A stretch of 64,000 nt of DNA, from the NCBI GenBank assembly GCA_029582165.1, contig CM055892.1, forward strand, positions 10,447,254 to 10,511,253, in the 5' to 3' direction. A program made the translations under genes and the position numbers. Shown one piece after another: positions 33,112 through 46,766 of the stretch. The DNA is from Portulaca oleracea (lineage: Eukaryota > Streptophyta > Magnoliopsida > Caryophyllales > Portulacaceae). The first letter of the stretch is position 1; each line of letters starts with the position of its first letter. The notes under the pieces are model-generated. The model was not told the DNA's origin. It ran no database searches and saw only the letters and a list, made by a program, of their open reading frames with translations.

Positions 33112-33276
33112 TATAAACAAGTGGGAAACTTTACACAGGGCAGGGGAGGAGGGCCGAGGCATAAGCTCAAGCATTGTTTTTACACACCAAGTTGAAAATA
33201 CTATGGTATTTTTTCCTATTTCTTGTGTAAGAGATCACCCAATATCAGATGTCCATCTTGACTTGCTGAATATATA

Positions 33277-33488
33277 CTCCCTCCGTTCCATGTTAATTGA
33301 TACTTTAACTAACTTATTTTATTCCAAAATAATTGTCACTTTTCTATTCCCAATAATTAATTCAATTATTTTACGTTATTTATTAGAGAGAGAAAAGCTA
33401 AATGCAATTGAGGTTTGATAGTTATTATAGTTATGTATTGGTATATGTGAAGACTTCGATTCCATCAATTAATTTGGAACGAAGGGAA
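33277..33488. mobile_element. Stowaway-like MITE
   Basis: CTCCCTCCGTTCCATGTTAA on the left; reversed right end TTCCCTTCGTTCCAAATTAA; TA on both sides. Confidence 0.8.
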
Positions 33489-33749
33489 TATATGGATAGG
33501 AAATTGATCCAATAATCATTGGGATTATATTAGGATGTGAGCATGGTCAATGTTAATCATTCATCTCCAAATCCATGGTTGAAATTAATCCACATCTTTT
33601 CTCTTTTTTGGGCTAAAGTAAGCTCCTCTAATGGATTAAGAGAGGAAAAAAATGGAAAATATGCTGATCGCAATTGTGTAGATGCCACATTCAATCCAAT
33701 TTCCAAAATCCACAATATTTTGTTTTCTGGGTTGAGAAATTATATTGTT

Positions 33750-34080
33750 TTCTTATAACGTGATATTCATTTTCTTATAACTTAATGTACATTATCTTAT
33801 AACTTAATGTTCATCCTCTTATAAGTTGATGTTCATTGTCATATACCTTGACATTATGGTATATCGTAATGGGCATCATGTTATAAAAATAACGAACACC
33901 AAAGTATATGGCCGTGAACATAAGTGTCTACCAATTGATAATCATAATGTACATTTGATTTAACCTGATGTCCATCTTAGCTTGAACATGATGTCAACTT
34001 GGTTTGAACTTAACTTCATTTGGTAAAAACATAATGTCTATTTAGTTTGAACATGATGTCTTGTAGATTTGCAATGCCAA
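33750..34080. repeat. Degenerate tandem repeat, period about 23 bp
   Basis: Repeated forms of TTCATTTTCTTATAACTTAA, TGTTCATCCTCTTATAAG and GAACATGATGTC-type units, increasingly diverged toward the right. Confidence 0.65.
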
Positions 34081-34825
34081 TCTTGGCACCATCAACAAAC
34101 AAATTAAATAAGCCTTCACAAAACATGAACACGGCCAAAACAAGATACCGTAAAAAATCTGACAAACAAACCTTGGCAGTTGGTAGCATAGGAATACGGC
34201 CAAAACAAGACAGGAAAAGAACATCCATCTAGAATAAATATAGGATGACTTGACTGGCTGCACTCATCCAGAATAAGCACGTCAAAAAAAAAAAAAGTTA
34301 CAGGGATTCAAATCAAAACAAACACCTAATATACACTATAGCAGACGAAAAAGTACTTTGACCATCCTATGTTAAAAAAGTTACAGGGACATGTAAAAGA
34401 AGAATATTCTAATATTCTATAGACTACAAAAAAATGTAGGTAAACATGAATCTATACTCTGCAGCACGCACCATGCATTAGGTCCAGCACAACCAACTTC
34501 TGGTTCCTCAAGGCACAAAAACCCCACTCGCAGGGTCACCAAAAAAATGTTTTATGCTCATCTTGAGCCATTACCCATTCACCAAACCATAAATGGAGCC
34601 ATACTTCATGTCAATATCCTGACAAGTTCCATAAAAACAAAGTACGATTACCTTCATTGCAAAGCAAATTTCACGATTTTGTTGTTTTTATCGACTACTC
34701 ATAAGCTTTTATCCTTTGACTTATAGGAAGTATGCAAAAAGGGACATATAAGAGAAACAAAATCACCATACCATTAAGCAGGTCATTGCCACCAGATCAG
34801 AAGATGACAAATCATAAGACGGCGT
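34081..34825 (-). other. 3' flank / 3' UTR of the AAR3-like gene
   Basis: No other coding segment was found. On the minus strand it follows the stop codon at 34826-34828 and includes A/T-rich stretches suitable for polyadenylation. Confidence 0.4.
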
Positions 34826-37800
34826 CTACTCCTGATTCTTGACACAAAGAGGGGATGAAAACAGTCCGGAGAAGCCTTTAGGAAGACACCCTTCAACAGC
34901 ACAAGGAGATTTTGAATTATTCAATGGGCTTACTTTCAAAGTCTGCAACCCTTGTTCACACAGAGCATATCCAGGTAGATCCTCTTCATGATTTGCAAGC
35001 TTGTTCTGATGCTGCTTTCTTCTCTTGAAGTTGATTATGGAATTTATAACACTTGAGGGGCAAGAACTATACATATCTGAAGTTGTTCTAGTTGCATCAT
35101 CATGACACTTTCTCTTCAAACCAGGCAAGTTCCTCAACCCTGTGACACATATGGATTACAACACCAATATAAGAGGTGAGGGATAGCAACTAATGCAGAT
35201 AAAACCATTCTTGTAGATGGAGTGCCAAAGTAACTAGCAAGCCAAATTAAACCATCACGAAACTAGACCATCAATTTTCAGAGCATGGTAATCGCACAAA
35301 GACAATATTGGCAACTGCCTACACTTAATAGCATCACCAACCTGGGCAAGGAGGGTCAAACGTCAATGCCTCATCCTCAGGTTCACCACAGTTGCAAGTG
35401 AGATTGTGACTACTACAGTCATTGGATCCTGTGATCCTGTACAACAATATTAGGTCAGATCAGTGGCTCAGCAAATTGAATTCAATAGAATATAAGACTA
35501 ACTCTGTTTAAACAAACCATAGTCATTGCTACTTTTCAGCTCGAAAAAGGCCTGTCGAATTGTGCTTTACTATTCATAGCAAAACAGATCAAACCATTCA
35601 CTCTCAACCCTTATAGTCCAAAGAACACAGAAAGACAGACATGCAGCAGCATCAGCCCAAAGCAACATATTAGATAATGAACACAAAGGGCTTGTTCTTA
35701 TGACTTTGAGTTCTGATTATTTTAAAAAATGAATAAATAGAGACTATAACTAACTAAACAAGCCCCAACATGGAGTAAAATAAGTTTTTTTTTTTCCATC
35801 AAATTTCCATTTAACAATGATAATGCAGATATCACGCCATTCACGCCCAGCTACAAGAACATATGGGATGCACGGAGAGGCAATCTTAAATTCAATGATA
35901 ACATATCAACAACAGAGTTTCCAATATAGTTGCAAATGAGGAACGCACATTTCTTCCTGCTGTCAAGAAAAACCATTTTTAAAGGAGGCCAGGGGAAAGA
36001 GAAGAGAGGGGGAGGGGAGATGCATTTTTCTAATATATATGATAACTATTGCCATGTTTATACCTCCGCTTCAACAGTAATGATCACTATTGCCTCTGAG
36101 CATATCACATTAATAATGACCATTTTTCAAGCTCCCCTTACGAAACAAGATATCAGGAATCCTTGGTTTGGATTCCTTTAGATCTGGCATTGCATTATTT
36201 AGTTTTCTATTACAACTTAAAGTCTGTAATTGCATGTATAAACTTTACACCTGAACCATAATTAGTATTTAATAAGGCTTGGAACATATTATATAATCAA
36301 TAATGTGCAGGTGACAATATCTGACGCATGGTCATTCGGGTGCATATAGAGAATTTAAAGCACAGATAAATAGGGCCATTTTTCTTATGGTTGGTCGGTT
36401 GGTGTTGGGGGGTGGGTTTGCACAAGGAAAACAAATAATGCACAAATTGCTAACAGTTGCATCACTTCGAAGGAAATTTAGGGACCTATGCGGACTTTTG
36501 GCCCAGGGCAAAAGCTATATTTTACAGAACCAGCTACTAGCAAGCCCATACCCTGAACTATGTCACTCAGACACTACTGTGGATGTCCGAAATGGACAAA
36601 AATACTGGTGCCAGACTTGGCTATTTCAAGAAATGTTGCAGATTTTCATCGTAATTTTATGTGCAGAACCACATAACATGTCTAGGTGTCGAGAGTGCGA
36701 GATGGGTATGGTAGGGGAAATAAAGAGTTCAAGTAACAAAGGCCCATCAAAAGAGTATCAATGCCCCAAAAGCCAATCAAACATAAAGATAACTCTTGCA
36801 TGCTTAAACAACCTCAGTGCACATACAAGGATTTTCACAAAGGATGTGAAGACAACAAACCTGTACATATGCTCAACAAAATCATCAATTAATGTCGGCC
36901 AAGCACCTGTAAAAGAAATTTTTTAACAAATGACAAATTTGAGATTCGTAATTTTCCTAATTAGAAAAGAAGATAATGAAATCATAAAATTTAGAAATAT
37001 ACTAATTATAATTATTCCTAACCATACAAATACTCCATTCCATTGATCAGCTTTTGACTGAGTTTCTCATATGTTGAAACTATGCATTCCATTCCCCCAA
37101 AGCCCAACAACAAACTCTATAATTAGTTTGAACTCAATACTCATGTAGTCACACCCCGTTGCTTGCACAAAAGACCACCGTTAGCATAGCATAAAGAAAT
37201 CACTACCTTCAGGATCATACCCTTCCAGATCCTCGTGTACGCACCGGCTGAATGCTAGAACTTGACGCCAAGTGTCTTCAGAAATGTTGTAACGTTGGTT
37301 TTTCTGAGATTATGCATGAAGCAAAAGTCAAAAAATCCTAAATACTGCAGTTTTTTTGCTTTACCTAATGTAAGAATATGAGAAAGCCAAAAAACCCCAG
37401 GCAGATGAACAGTCTGACATGAATGGACAATTGCCAATGTAAATTGGCAGGCTGCACAATTGTTATATGGTACACGATGGGGGACCTACATAGGTCCAGC
37501 AAAGTGTTTAATTTTTCAAAATAAATTTGTCAATAATTATTATAAAATTCATCATAAATTTATCGATATTATTACAAAATTCATCAATATTTTTTAAATT
37601 TATCAATCCTTTATGAACATTCATCACAAAAATTGACTTATTTTAATACATATGGTGGACTTAGGTAGGTTGACCACGGTGTATAGTATAATTTGCGCCT
37701 GTCACACACCAGCCTCTAAAGAAGGTTAATATCTGCAAGTCACTAATTGCCGTCCTCTCCTTTTCCAAGAATAATCATCGTTTATAACTCTAATCAAAAT

Positions 37801-40800
37801 TTTCCTGATATGGACCAAGATTGCATCCTTAATTATTGGACATTTTCAGTATGCAGCTTTTGATCTCATTTTGGGTTTGGATTTTTGTTTCCCTTTAGAA
37901 CCTACTCTATTCAGCGCCTACCATGTTCACAGGCCACAATTCGGTTGGTTATAAATAAACACTTCAATGACTTAATTTGATCTTCTCCTGCAACGATTTT
38001 AGAAAAGAGAGGGAACACATCACAGAATTTCTTCCCCTATATTGATGAATACATGAACTTGAGTAGGTGCACTATCCAATACTAAAAGCAATTTTTTCCC
38101 AATACAAAAATAAAGATAAATGTCCACTTAAAGTTTGTTTGCATATAGAACTTCAGAAACCTGGTTGCCCAACCTATTTATCAGGTGTTTCAACCACCCG
38201 ATATTCAAGGATCTAGCCCACATCAAAATCTCGGCTAGATATCTCCATAGCCAGCTCCATATAGCAAACAATATTCCGAACAATGCCATGCTATGTTGCT
38301 CGGACTCGGGTACAGCATGTCAGACACAATGCCCTAGGCACAGGCTTCAAAGTGAAGGTGCGTGCTTACAATTCATTCCCAAGCTATAATATTTTGACAA
38401 TAAGAGTGTGTTTGGTGGGGATGAAAAGCATTTTCTAGAGAATGACTTTCCCATTTTCCGGTGTTTCATGGACAGAAAATGGGAAAAACCATTTTCAAAG
38501 AAAATCATTTTCCCCCGTCCCTATGTAAATTATTTTCCTGAGTACAACCCTAAGAAAACCCATTTTCCTGGCCCAAGTTAATCACATAGCCCACATCTTC
38601 TCCCTCCCATGTCTATCCTGACCTTTCCCAAGTATCCTTAACGACCTCTCTGCCACTAAATCCTTCGCCGCTGCCTAACAGCCGCAATTGGCGTCAAGTA
38701 AGATATCATCTTTTTCATCATTTTCTAGGAAAATAGATAATGTACCAAACAATTGAAAATACCATTTGAAAATTCATTTTCTAGTAAAATCATTTTACAA
38801 GGAAAACTATTTTCCTAGAAAATGATTTTTCTTTGCACCAAACACACCCTAAGTTAGATAAGGCATCAAAGCAGTAATGAGTAATTACTTCACTATAACA
38901 ATGAAAAATATTTGCATTTTTTAAGAGGGATAGAAAGAGAGGAAGAGACAAATATATTACCAAAAAAAAAACACAACAAAATGAAAACATGAGTTGATAT
39001 CTTGGTAAAGCAAAAGTTTTTGACCCTTGGTTTGAAACACCAAAAAGCACAGGCCTTCCCATGTAAGGCACAATAGTTTGGACTTCACGCTTTTGAGCAG
39101 AAAATAGCTCTCTAGGCATGCTTTCTCAAACTAAATATTGAGGACAAAGGGATCTAAAAATGGGACATGGATACCAAGACAGTTCTTAATCAACATGGTT
39201 ACACTGACATGGAATAAATATAGTTTTAATACCAGAAAATAAATGATTATTAGCCTAAAATATAACTGTAATTTGTCTCAGCCTCAGATGTCACTACAGT
39301 TTTGCTTTAGTCATTGAACAGCTCAGCATAACTAAACCTTAAGAATCTTAACCTGTCTCTACACATAGTAAAAAGCCCGCTCATCCTCAGCTCAATAAAG
39401 TGAGAAAATTTGAGTCTTCACCATTCTTCACTTCAGTGCTGTTGAAAAAAGGAGTTGGGTGAAGGGAAAACTTGGTGTGTTTTATGCAGGGTTCTCCTTC
39501 GATGGCTCCATCCACATCCTCCAACAAATTCACCAATATTTTCAGTTATGCTGCAACCCAACCCCCCCCCCCCCCCTCGGGTCCCAATCTTGTCCTCCAC
39601 TTCTCTTCCTACGTCTTTTCCATCACCTTAAGAGACTGGTAAAATCATTGGAGAATGAGGATCGAGCTGTCGATGGAAAATGGAGATGAACACTACATAG
39701 GATTCCAATTTTCAGTAGCCGCACCCCCCCCCCCTCCTGCCCATTCTCTACCACAGTTCTATTCTAAAAAAGGAATGAGTTGTCAATAAGACACCAGACC
39801 CATAATAGAGATTAATATCATTATGGACAAGAATATGTACTACGCCTAAATAGCTACACTTATACAGAATACAACAACACAATACCAGCACCACTGTACC
39901 TCAACAAAGTCACACCACTGGTTAAGAAGCCGAAACCTTCCAGCAAGTACTAATTTCCATGCCGCAATCGCCCTGCTTACAGCTACTCACGCGCAGAGAA
40001 AAAACGCGGGTGGAAAAAGAAAAAGAAAGAAAAGATTTAGAAAGCAAACAACGCCTTCAAATCTGATCATCTCAAACAATAAGGAAAAGAAAGCATTACT
40101 CACTTATATTCTTTTGACCGTTTTCACGACACATGAAGAATACAAAGTCATAGAAGTTTGAAAATTCAGAGAAGTCACCCTGTGAGTCAAAAGAAAAGCA
40201 AAGTTATTGTCAAACATACATGAGATAGCACATCATAGGCACCTACATACTAATAAAATCCCAATTAATTGGTATGCACCTACAGAATATGGCATTTGAT
40301 CAGTAATAGCAAAAAACACATGTTTAAATAATAAACAAAGTAACATCATACCATTAAATTCAGATGTAACATGAGCTTATGCAGTTCACCCAAAATCACA
40401 ATTCTGCAAAGTACACAGTAGCATCAGGAAGTAGTTAAACAATGCCAATGAGAAGCAGGCAATTGATTCCATAAACGGCAACCAAAAGTGATCTGTCCAC
40501 GCAAGACAATGCGCTAAAGTAGAAGAAAAATGCAACCATGCATGATTAGCCTAAGTATAAGCAAGTAAATAGCTGTGCAATTAACAATCATTGTAGCAAA
40601 TAGCATGCAGTTAGGCAGCTCTGGTCTACTACAGCATAAATAAAGGATAGTCGTCACATCCCTGTGCTATACAAGCTTCTGCTTCTCTCTCTAAGTACAT
40701 CATCTCCATCCTCAGTCTGGCTACCACACATCCACAAAATTACTTAGAGGTACCCTAACTTTTGAAGAAACAATTTTTTGGTACCCTAACTTTTCAAAAC

Positions 40801-41352
40801 TAATTTTGGGGTACCCTAACTTTTAGGATTAGAAATTACTAGGTGAATTTCCGGCGAAACTCCGATTGATTCAAATCATTTTCGTCCACGAAAACAAAGG
40901 GCATTTTCATCCACAAAAACACTTAATCAATTTCCCGCCTAAAACTCACTGTTGAATTCAAATAATTGGCCGAAAATTCACCTAATTATTTCTAATTCTA
41001 AAAGTTAGGGTACCCCAAAATTAGTTTTTAAAAGTTGGGGTACCAGAAAAACATTTCACCAAAAGTTAGGGTACCCCTAAGTAATTTTTTGAAGTACAAT
41101 TCATACCAAAGTAAGATGCCATCCTCACCATTAGGATAAACATAACCATAATGATTGACACTAATATCGACTTCAGCACCCGCCATCTCCCTCACATCTT
41201 TTCATGTCATCCTCTGAATGCTTAAATCCCTTCCCTCTTTCCTATTCATTCTTGAGATGCAATTAGGTCCGGGCCCTGATTTTGCTCATGTAATAGAACA
41301 TACAGTTAACATATAAAGGGGATACACACAGATATATCCCCTATACAAGTTG

Positions 41353-41399
<47 letters not shown>

Positions 41400-44097
41400 T
41401 CAGAATGATATAAAACATTGGCTAAATAATCTTTGCTTATGAGGAAAAGACTGAAGGTGCAGCTATATTGACTTTTCCATATGCAACTCTCAGAATGCAG
41501 CAACTGATGAAGTAACAAACATAATTCTTGAAGAGATTAAAAAGCTTCATAACATCAAGTACAGTATGGTGCAATCGTTTAATATAATACTTCATCTTAT
41601 GTTCCATGGCCCTAGTACAAAGCATGGCTGGCAAGCTTCTATAAAAGCAGGTCACCTCCTCCTCAATACTTGATCATTATTGTAGTCCAAACAGAATCTA
41701 ATTTTAACCAATTACTTAATGATCCACCGTGCTCTTTTCAGATAGACTAGCATAGCTCAAATCTTGGCTAAGATGTCAACATTTGCTGGGAATAGTATCA
41801 CTCACAGTGTAAACTCAAGGACCTACGTTACGCCAACTAGGAAATCAGCTAATAAGCTTGAGTTGGCCTTGTAAAATACTTTCTTCTCTGGAAAAGGGGT
41901 GGGGGAAACCAAAGAAAATACCTAAAGACAAAAAATGAACGAAGGGAAATGTACCTCCCACTCACACTTAAGTCCACGAACTTCGTAAGTTGAGCCATTG
42001 CCTCCCTAGTGAACCTAGCCTTTTCAGCCTCGTCATTAAGCATGTCAAATTCTTCCCCGATAGAATGTATCTTCCCTGATTTGATGTCTGCAAAACAAGC
42101 ATAAATGCAAAGTGAAGGCAATGCAAAACACTTACATAGATGCTTCTAAATAGGGTAATCATATTGTGTAATATCTCTGTCATTAAGAGCAGAATTTGTG
42201 CATAGAATGCATCAGTAGTTTTCCAAAACCATCCGCTAAGCATGCAAATATGCACTAATTCTGAAATATGGATGTAAAAAGGAAAAATTGATAAAAATGT
42301 CCTAATAGATACCTTGAAAGAATAAAGAACGATTATCTGCACCAGTGCCGGGTACAACACTCCACAATAGGACACAGGATACGTCTCAAACACGTGTCAA
42401 AACTCTTAAAGCGGTGAGGGTGAAAAACGATTAGGAATATAAGGTTTTTACCTTCTACGTTCATTAACTCTTAATTTTTATTTGGCATTTCATGGTTTGA
42501 CGTGTGGGTTAACCTTAATTTATAAAATAACCTTGAATTATCAATACAAAAACACAATTTTTACATGTATCATGATTAGTTCCAATATCCGTGCCTGAGT
42601 TCTGGACACTGTCCCTGTGTCCCAAATTTCAGGGCTTAGGGAGTCCAAAACTTGACCAATGCCCTCACCTATGTCTGACCCTCATGCCATGAAGTTAGGT
42701 AACGTCATAACCACAAAATTTTCTTCATGATTCCACAAAAAGCAAGTTCAAGCCCATATTATATCCATTCTTGAAAGAACAATAGAAAGCATGCAAGTGG
42801 CAGATCCAAGCTTTACAGTTAGGGGTGTCCATTATATTATCATATTCATTTGGTAAACATACAATTCATTTTTATCCCAAAATATACTAAATTTTATTTT
42901 TTTTTTTTTTTTTTTTTGGGTTGAGGGTGGCCATGGCCACCCCTAACATCAATGCAGATACGCCTATGCATGCATGCCACTGAACAAGTAAAAATTCAAC
43001 GTTTCCTCGTATTTACTCATTACATTTACAAGGCTTGGAACAAATACTCAAAATTTGTTAAGATGGATGCGATTCACTAATTCATCCTAACTTTTTAATT
43101 ACTATGACATTATTAATGCTTTTGAAACATAAAACATTCATACCAACAGGCTTTCATTTATTTAGAATCATGGCATCATTAAGTAACAATACAATCATGA
43201 CGAGGTATGAAAAAAAGTATTCTATGGTACAAATACAGGAACAGAAAAAGAAATTGAAATAAAAATGTATCACATCCAAAAGGAATAACAAACTGATAAA
43301 ATAAGGTAGAGGGAGTGTAGCATATACATGCATTTAGTATGTAATCACAGGGAATGCAAGAAAGAAAGGGTCATTTCCCTCCATCCCCATGTTTGTAGCA
43401 CATTTTGTAGACCCTTTGCCATGAAGGTATGAACAAGCGTCGTTCCTCAATTAACATAAAAATAAACACATATATTGATACTGTCATGGCATAGGAGTCC
43501 AATGCAGTGAAGAGTTCCAGCGCAGGAAAGTAAGTGTTGCAATCTCATTATGGTCTTATTCCACACCCTTTCCACATATATCTTCCATCCTCCAATCCCC
43601 ATCTCTCTCAACCCGCATTGCAGCAATTCTCCAAGAATTCCGCTTTAACCCCAAACACAATATTACACGAATTAACTCTCCAGTATGACTTCCACTAATA
43701 AGGGGGACTCTTTCACCTTTATTGAGTTGTGTCATTGACAAACAAGTATACACAACACCATTATCCAACATTAAACTGCGTCGACAAACTGAATTAGCTT
43801 GAATCAAGTCTCAAATTTAACGCCAGGAACTATAAATAACATCAACTTGAGTACTCAATAACTAAAAAGAGATTACATGACAAGCCAATTACAAGAATCT
43901 AATCAAATTCCATTTAGACTACCCAGAAACCAAAACAAGGTCGTCTAAAATTACAGAAACAAACACACCGACATAGAAGAAGCCGAAAGAACGAAAGAAA
44001 ACACAAGAAACAACAATTTACGCAGAGAAAACTTACCGGAGAAGCGACGATAGATAGAAAAGATGTCGAATTGAGTTGAATTGGTGAAATCCATCAT
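34826..44097 (-). CDS. AAR3: DCN1-like (DCUN1 domain) cullin neddylation protein, AAR3-type (9 exons)
   Basis: Exons, in transcript order: 44097-44037, 42087-41955, 40403-40352, 40179-40104, 39982-39900, 37303-37207, 36906-36861, 35436-35342, 35139-34826. All junctions are GT-AG and the sum is 957 bp (318 residues). The DCUN1/potentiating-neddylation domain spans about residues 20-183, with FYDFVFFMCRENGQKNIT (91-108), AWKLVLAGRFRLLNQWCDFV (115-134) and DPEGAWPTLIDDFVEHMYR (165-183). There is no N-terminal UBA domain. A divergent tail of about 135 residues has basic clusters (KRK 223-225, KRRK 253-256) that could be a nuclear signal. DCN1 proteins act as co-E3 factors transferring RUB/NEDD8 to cullins. 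Arabidopsis AAR3 affects root response to 2,4-D. I chose the first of two adjacent ATGs; the second (44094) is equally possible. Confidence 0.93.
37455..37698. mobile_element. Candidate MITE in intron 5
   Basis: AATTGTTATATGGTACACGA on the left and, reversed, CAAATTATACTATACACCGT on the right form imperfect inverted ends followed by GACCTACATAGGTCC-like sequence. The middle repeats AAATTCATCA words. No target duplication read. Confidence 0.5.
38404..38850. mobile_element. TIR MITE in intron 5
   Basis: GAGTGTGTTTGGTGGGGATG on the left and, reversed, AGGGTGTGTTTGGTGCAAAG on the right, with AAAATCATTTTC-type arms. GTGTGTTTGGT termini are common in plant hAT-like and Harbinger-like MITEs; I cannot decide between them. 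Confidence 0.65.
39562..39576. repeat. Poly-C run in intron 5
   Basis: Fifteen C in a row; a second run of eleven C is at 39724-39734. Both lie in intron 5, 160 bp apart, each followed by a TCC-containing pyrimidine tract. Confidence 0.9.
40735..41091. mobile_element. Mutator-like MITE in intron 2 of AAR3-like gene
   Basis: Same family as 18600-18958, in opposite orientation. Ends are CAAAATTACTTAGAGGTACC and, reversed, CAAAAAATTACTTAGGGGTA, and inner words (TTTCGTCCACGAAAA, CACTTAATCAATTTCCCGCC) are shared. No clear target duplication remains. Confidence 0.85.
41355..41397. repeat. (TG)n microsatellite in intron 2
   Basis: About 21 uninterrupted TG units. Long pure dinucleotide runs are usually length-polymorphic. 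Confidence 0.97.
42897..42917. repeat. Poly-T run in intron 1
   Basis: About 21 T followed by GGGTTGAGGGTGGCCATGGC. It may be the tail of a reverse-inserted retroposed sequence, but no ends were found. Confidence 0.6.
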
Positions 44098-44400
44098 AGA
44101 GGGGAGAGATGAATGAAATGAAGAACAACGATTTGGACTGATTTGATGAAAATGAATGGGAACCCTAAAAACCCCAGCTACCAAGCGCTATCTTCTGCTT
44201 TATCTCTCTAACAAATCCAGGATTGGTCTGGGGGGTATCAGGATCAAATATCACTTTTATATGCTCCAAAATTGAATTTCTGCAAGAGACAGAGAGAAAG
44301 AGAGGAGGAAGAAAGCCCGTTGGGGGTTGGAGCGTGGAGTGGCAAGTAATATGTAGTACATAAATGATTCCGTATATAATGGTGCACTGCTTCAAATATG
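44098..44400 (-). promoter_or_regulatory. 5' UTR and core promoter of the AAR3-like gene
   Basis: On the minus strand a TATATA motif (plus-strand 44373-44378) lies about 280 bp before the start codon and is followed by C/T-rich leader sequence (44260-44330). The transcription start cannot be fixed by eye. Confidence 0.45.
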
Positions 44401-44499
44401 TAAAGGCCTAATTTCCACCAATTGGATACTCGGATTTCTTCATGTTTTTCATTCTCATCTATTTATATTTTAAGAGCATAGGAGGAATATAAAATATGT

Positions 44500-45362
44500 A
44501 GAAATCAATCAAATTATGTAATACATCTATAAGGATCATATATAAATTAAATATAAATAATATCATCAACACGGATCAAATTGGACCTGGTACGGGTCTT
44601 ATCACGATCGAGTAAGCAAGAAAATGGTGCACAAGCTTGACATGGATCGTGTCACTCACAACACTCTTGTTACTTATGACACGATTCGTGTCATTGCCTA
44701 GCCACCTAATCAATGCCCAACGGAACGGCTATTTTGATTTGGTTGTTCATTGCATAATCTCAATTAACCCCACACAACAATTTTGATTCAGTTATTCATT
44801 ATATATTTATGATATAGCATGTGGTTAATTGATTTAGTCAAGGTCATTAAGGACCTTAATTACGTCATTGACAAAGTTTCAAGGGGGTGTAGGATGACTT
44901 CTATAAAGGGAAAATTACATTGTGATGTTGTCCAATGTTGGTAAATTAACGGTCACTTAGTTGATTAGTTGATTATTAGTTAATTAATTAAATAGACTCA
45001 ATTTATCTAGAATAAAGTTTCTAGATAATAAGGAATTATAAATAGACTAAGACTTCCTATCTGATTAGTATTTCTACTAGGTGTTTGGGTATGTCACTAA
45101 GACTAACCTATACATATATAACTATGCGGTATACAACACAACACAAGTAACAACGAATCTAATCTATTCTCTCACAGGTAAACTGTCATCAAAGGTTAAG
45201 GGATTTGGGGTGTGAATATATTGGTGACTCCGTAATTGGTAGCCACCATTCGAGGCATTGCCTTGAAGGACTCAACAAAGGAGATTGTAGTATTCATGGG
45301 ACAAGATTCAGCAATACATACCTAATCGCTTCCGCACTAAGGTATTTCGATTCCACGCTACA
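44500..45362 (+). repeat. Relic LTR related to the 46773-52533 element
   Basis: The end CACGCTACA (45362) is followed by a primer-binding site. Blocks such as CATTAAGGACCTTAATTA and small palindromes (GACACGATTCGTGTC, about 44679) correspond to parts of the LTRs at 46773 and 51754. The left limit is approximate because the sequence is diverged. Confidence 0.55.
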
Positions 45363-45363
45363 G

Positions 45364-45375
45364 TGGTATTAGAGC
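45364..45375 (+). other. Primer-binding site with one mismatch
   Basis: TGGTATTAGAGC differs at one base from the initiator Met tRNA primer-binding site and lies one base after the relic LTR end. Confidence 0.75.
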
Positions 45376-45489
45376 TTAATTGCTTGAATATGTTCTCGAA
45401 TTAATCTTACCTAATCAGTTTAAGTTTAGATAATCTACTTAATAAAACTTAGTGTTTTCTTATCCCTGATTTGTATAACAACATGTTTA

Positions 45490-45835
45490 TGTAATAAACC
45501 GACCCTAACCTAGTATGATTAAGTTAACTAATGAGTTTAATTAACTAAATCGTGCATTTCATTTCAAGTTAACCGCTTGTGTTTTTGCAGATCTCGAGCA
45601 GAGTAATGACCGTCATCAGTCTAGTATGTTCTTTATATATGTAAATTAACTAAGTAACAATTTCAGCTACTCAAATAACTCTCGAAAAACTCAGGTTACT
45701 TACCTGGCCAATTTACCAAGTCGACCGATTTATCGGTATTATTAAGATTAATAATAATAATATTATTATTATACCTCTTCATACCTTAATTTATTTAAAT
45801 TTAATTTATTCTACCTCCTCATTTTATTTCTTTTC
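45490..45835 (+). repeat. Truncated chromovirus-type LTR (start only)
   Basis: TGTAATAAACCGACCCTAAC and the following 345 bp match 52534-52890 in the same order, including TTTCATTTCAAGTTAACCGC and TCAGCTACTCAAATAACTCT. Similarity stops abruptly near 45835. Confidence 0.8.
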
Positions 45836-46732
45836 CCCGATTAATTCAAGATAATTACTCTTTATTTGTTTGTCTTGCTTCTAGAGTCATTGCAGTCATT
45901 TTCATTTCTCATCATCTTTTGTTAATAAGCAATGACACTTGACATTTACTCTGAACTTATAGATAATCCACATTTTACCATGAACTATCAAAACCTTCGT
46001 CTTAGAGCTTGACGCTATCATTATCTTTGAGATTTATATCCATCCCTACCACCTACCTCATCTTCTTGTCTTTCCATTACCCTATTTATTCTCTATACCA
46101 ACCTATATCTTTTATGGTAATTCTCTCCTCTACTGTCAACATCGCCGGGGGAGGAGTGGTAGTATAAAACTAGTGAATTATAGGAAAATGAATGTCCTAT
46201 GAGTAAATTTAATGAAATTTGGAGAGTAAGATACATAGCATTTTATAAGGGGATTTCGTGATTAATAGTGGAGAGTCGGGCAATATGGGCAATAATTTCT
46301 AAAGGAAAACATAAGTGCCTTTGGTTCTAGACAACTTGAGATTAAGTTGTATGTTGATTTAAGAATATATAGTATTTAGAACTGAGAGTGCTTGTGTCGT
46401 TTTAAAGAAGAGTGGAAGTAATGTAGACAAATTTTAGAGGTGGTACACTTCGTGACCCCTATTGTTTTACTAAGAGACGAAAATGCTCAATTCAAATAGT
46501 CAAGCTGATTAAAACTCAATGTTTTGGGTTAGCATGTAAGATTTGATATTCAAAGGCAAGATATTATTTGAATAGTATGTGAAAAGATTAGGTTGCAGTC
46601 CTATGAATAGCCGACTGAGTTACTTATTCAAGAATAGTGGCATTAAGTATGGTGAGCAATAAAACCGTAGCAACATGCCCAAAATTTGGTGTAAGATTCA
46701 TACATTCCCAGTGAGTAATTACTTCTATCAAG
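45836..46732 (+). other. Non-coding retroelement interior
   Basis: No open frame of note and no pol motif. Its position between an LTR start and a polypurine tract suggests a decayed chromovirus interior. Confidence 0.45.
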
Positions 46733-46766
46733 TTTCGAGGATGAAACTTCTTTTAAGGGGGTAGAC
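46733..46766 (+). other. Chromovirus pol 3' end and polypurine tract
   Basis: TTTCGAGGATGAAACTTC followed by TTTTAAGGGGGTAGAC resembles the end of plant Tekay/Del-type pol and its polypurine tract. The LTR start TGTAAT follows immediately. Confidence 0.7.

Noticed and set aside
36387..36926. 179-residue plus-strand open frame
   Set aside because: It overlaps exon 7 of the AAR3-like gene on the opposite strand, has no family motif and no splice or promoter support.
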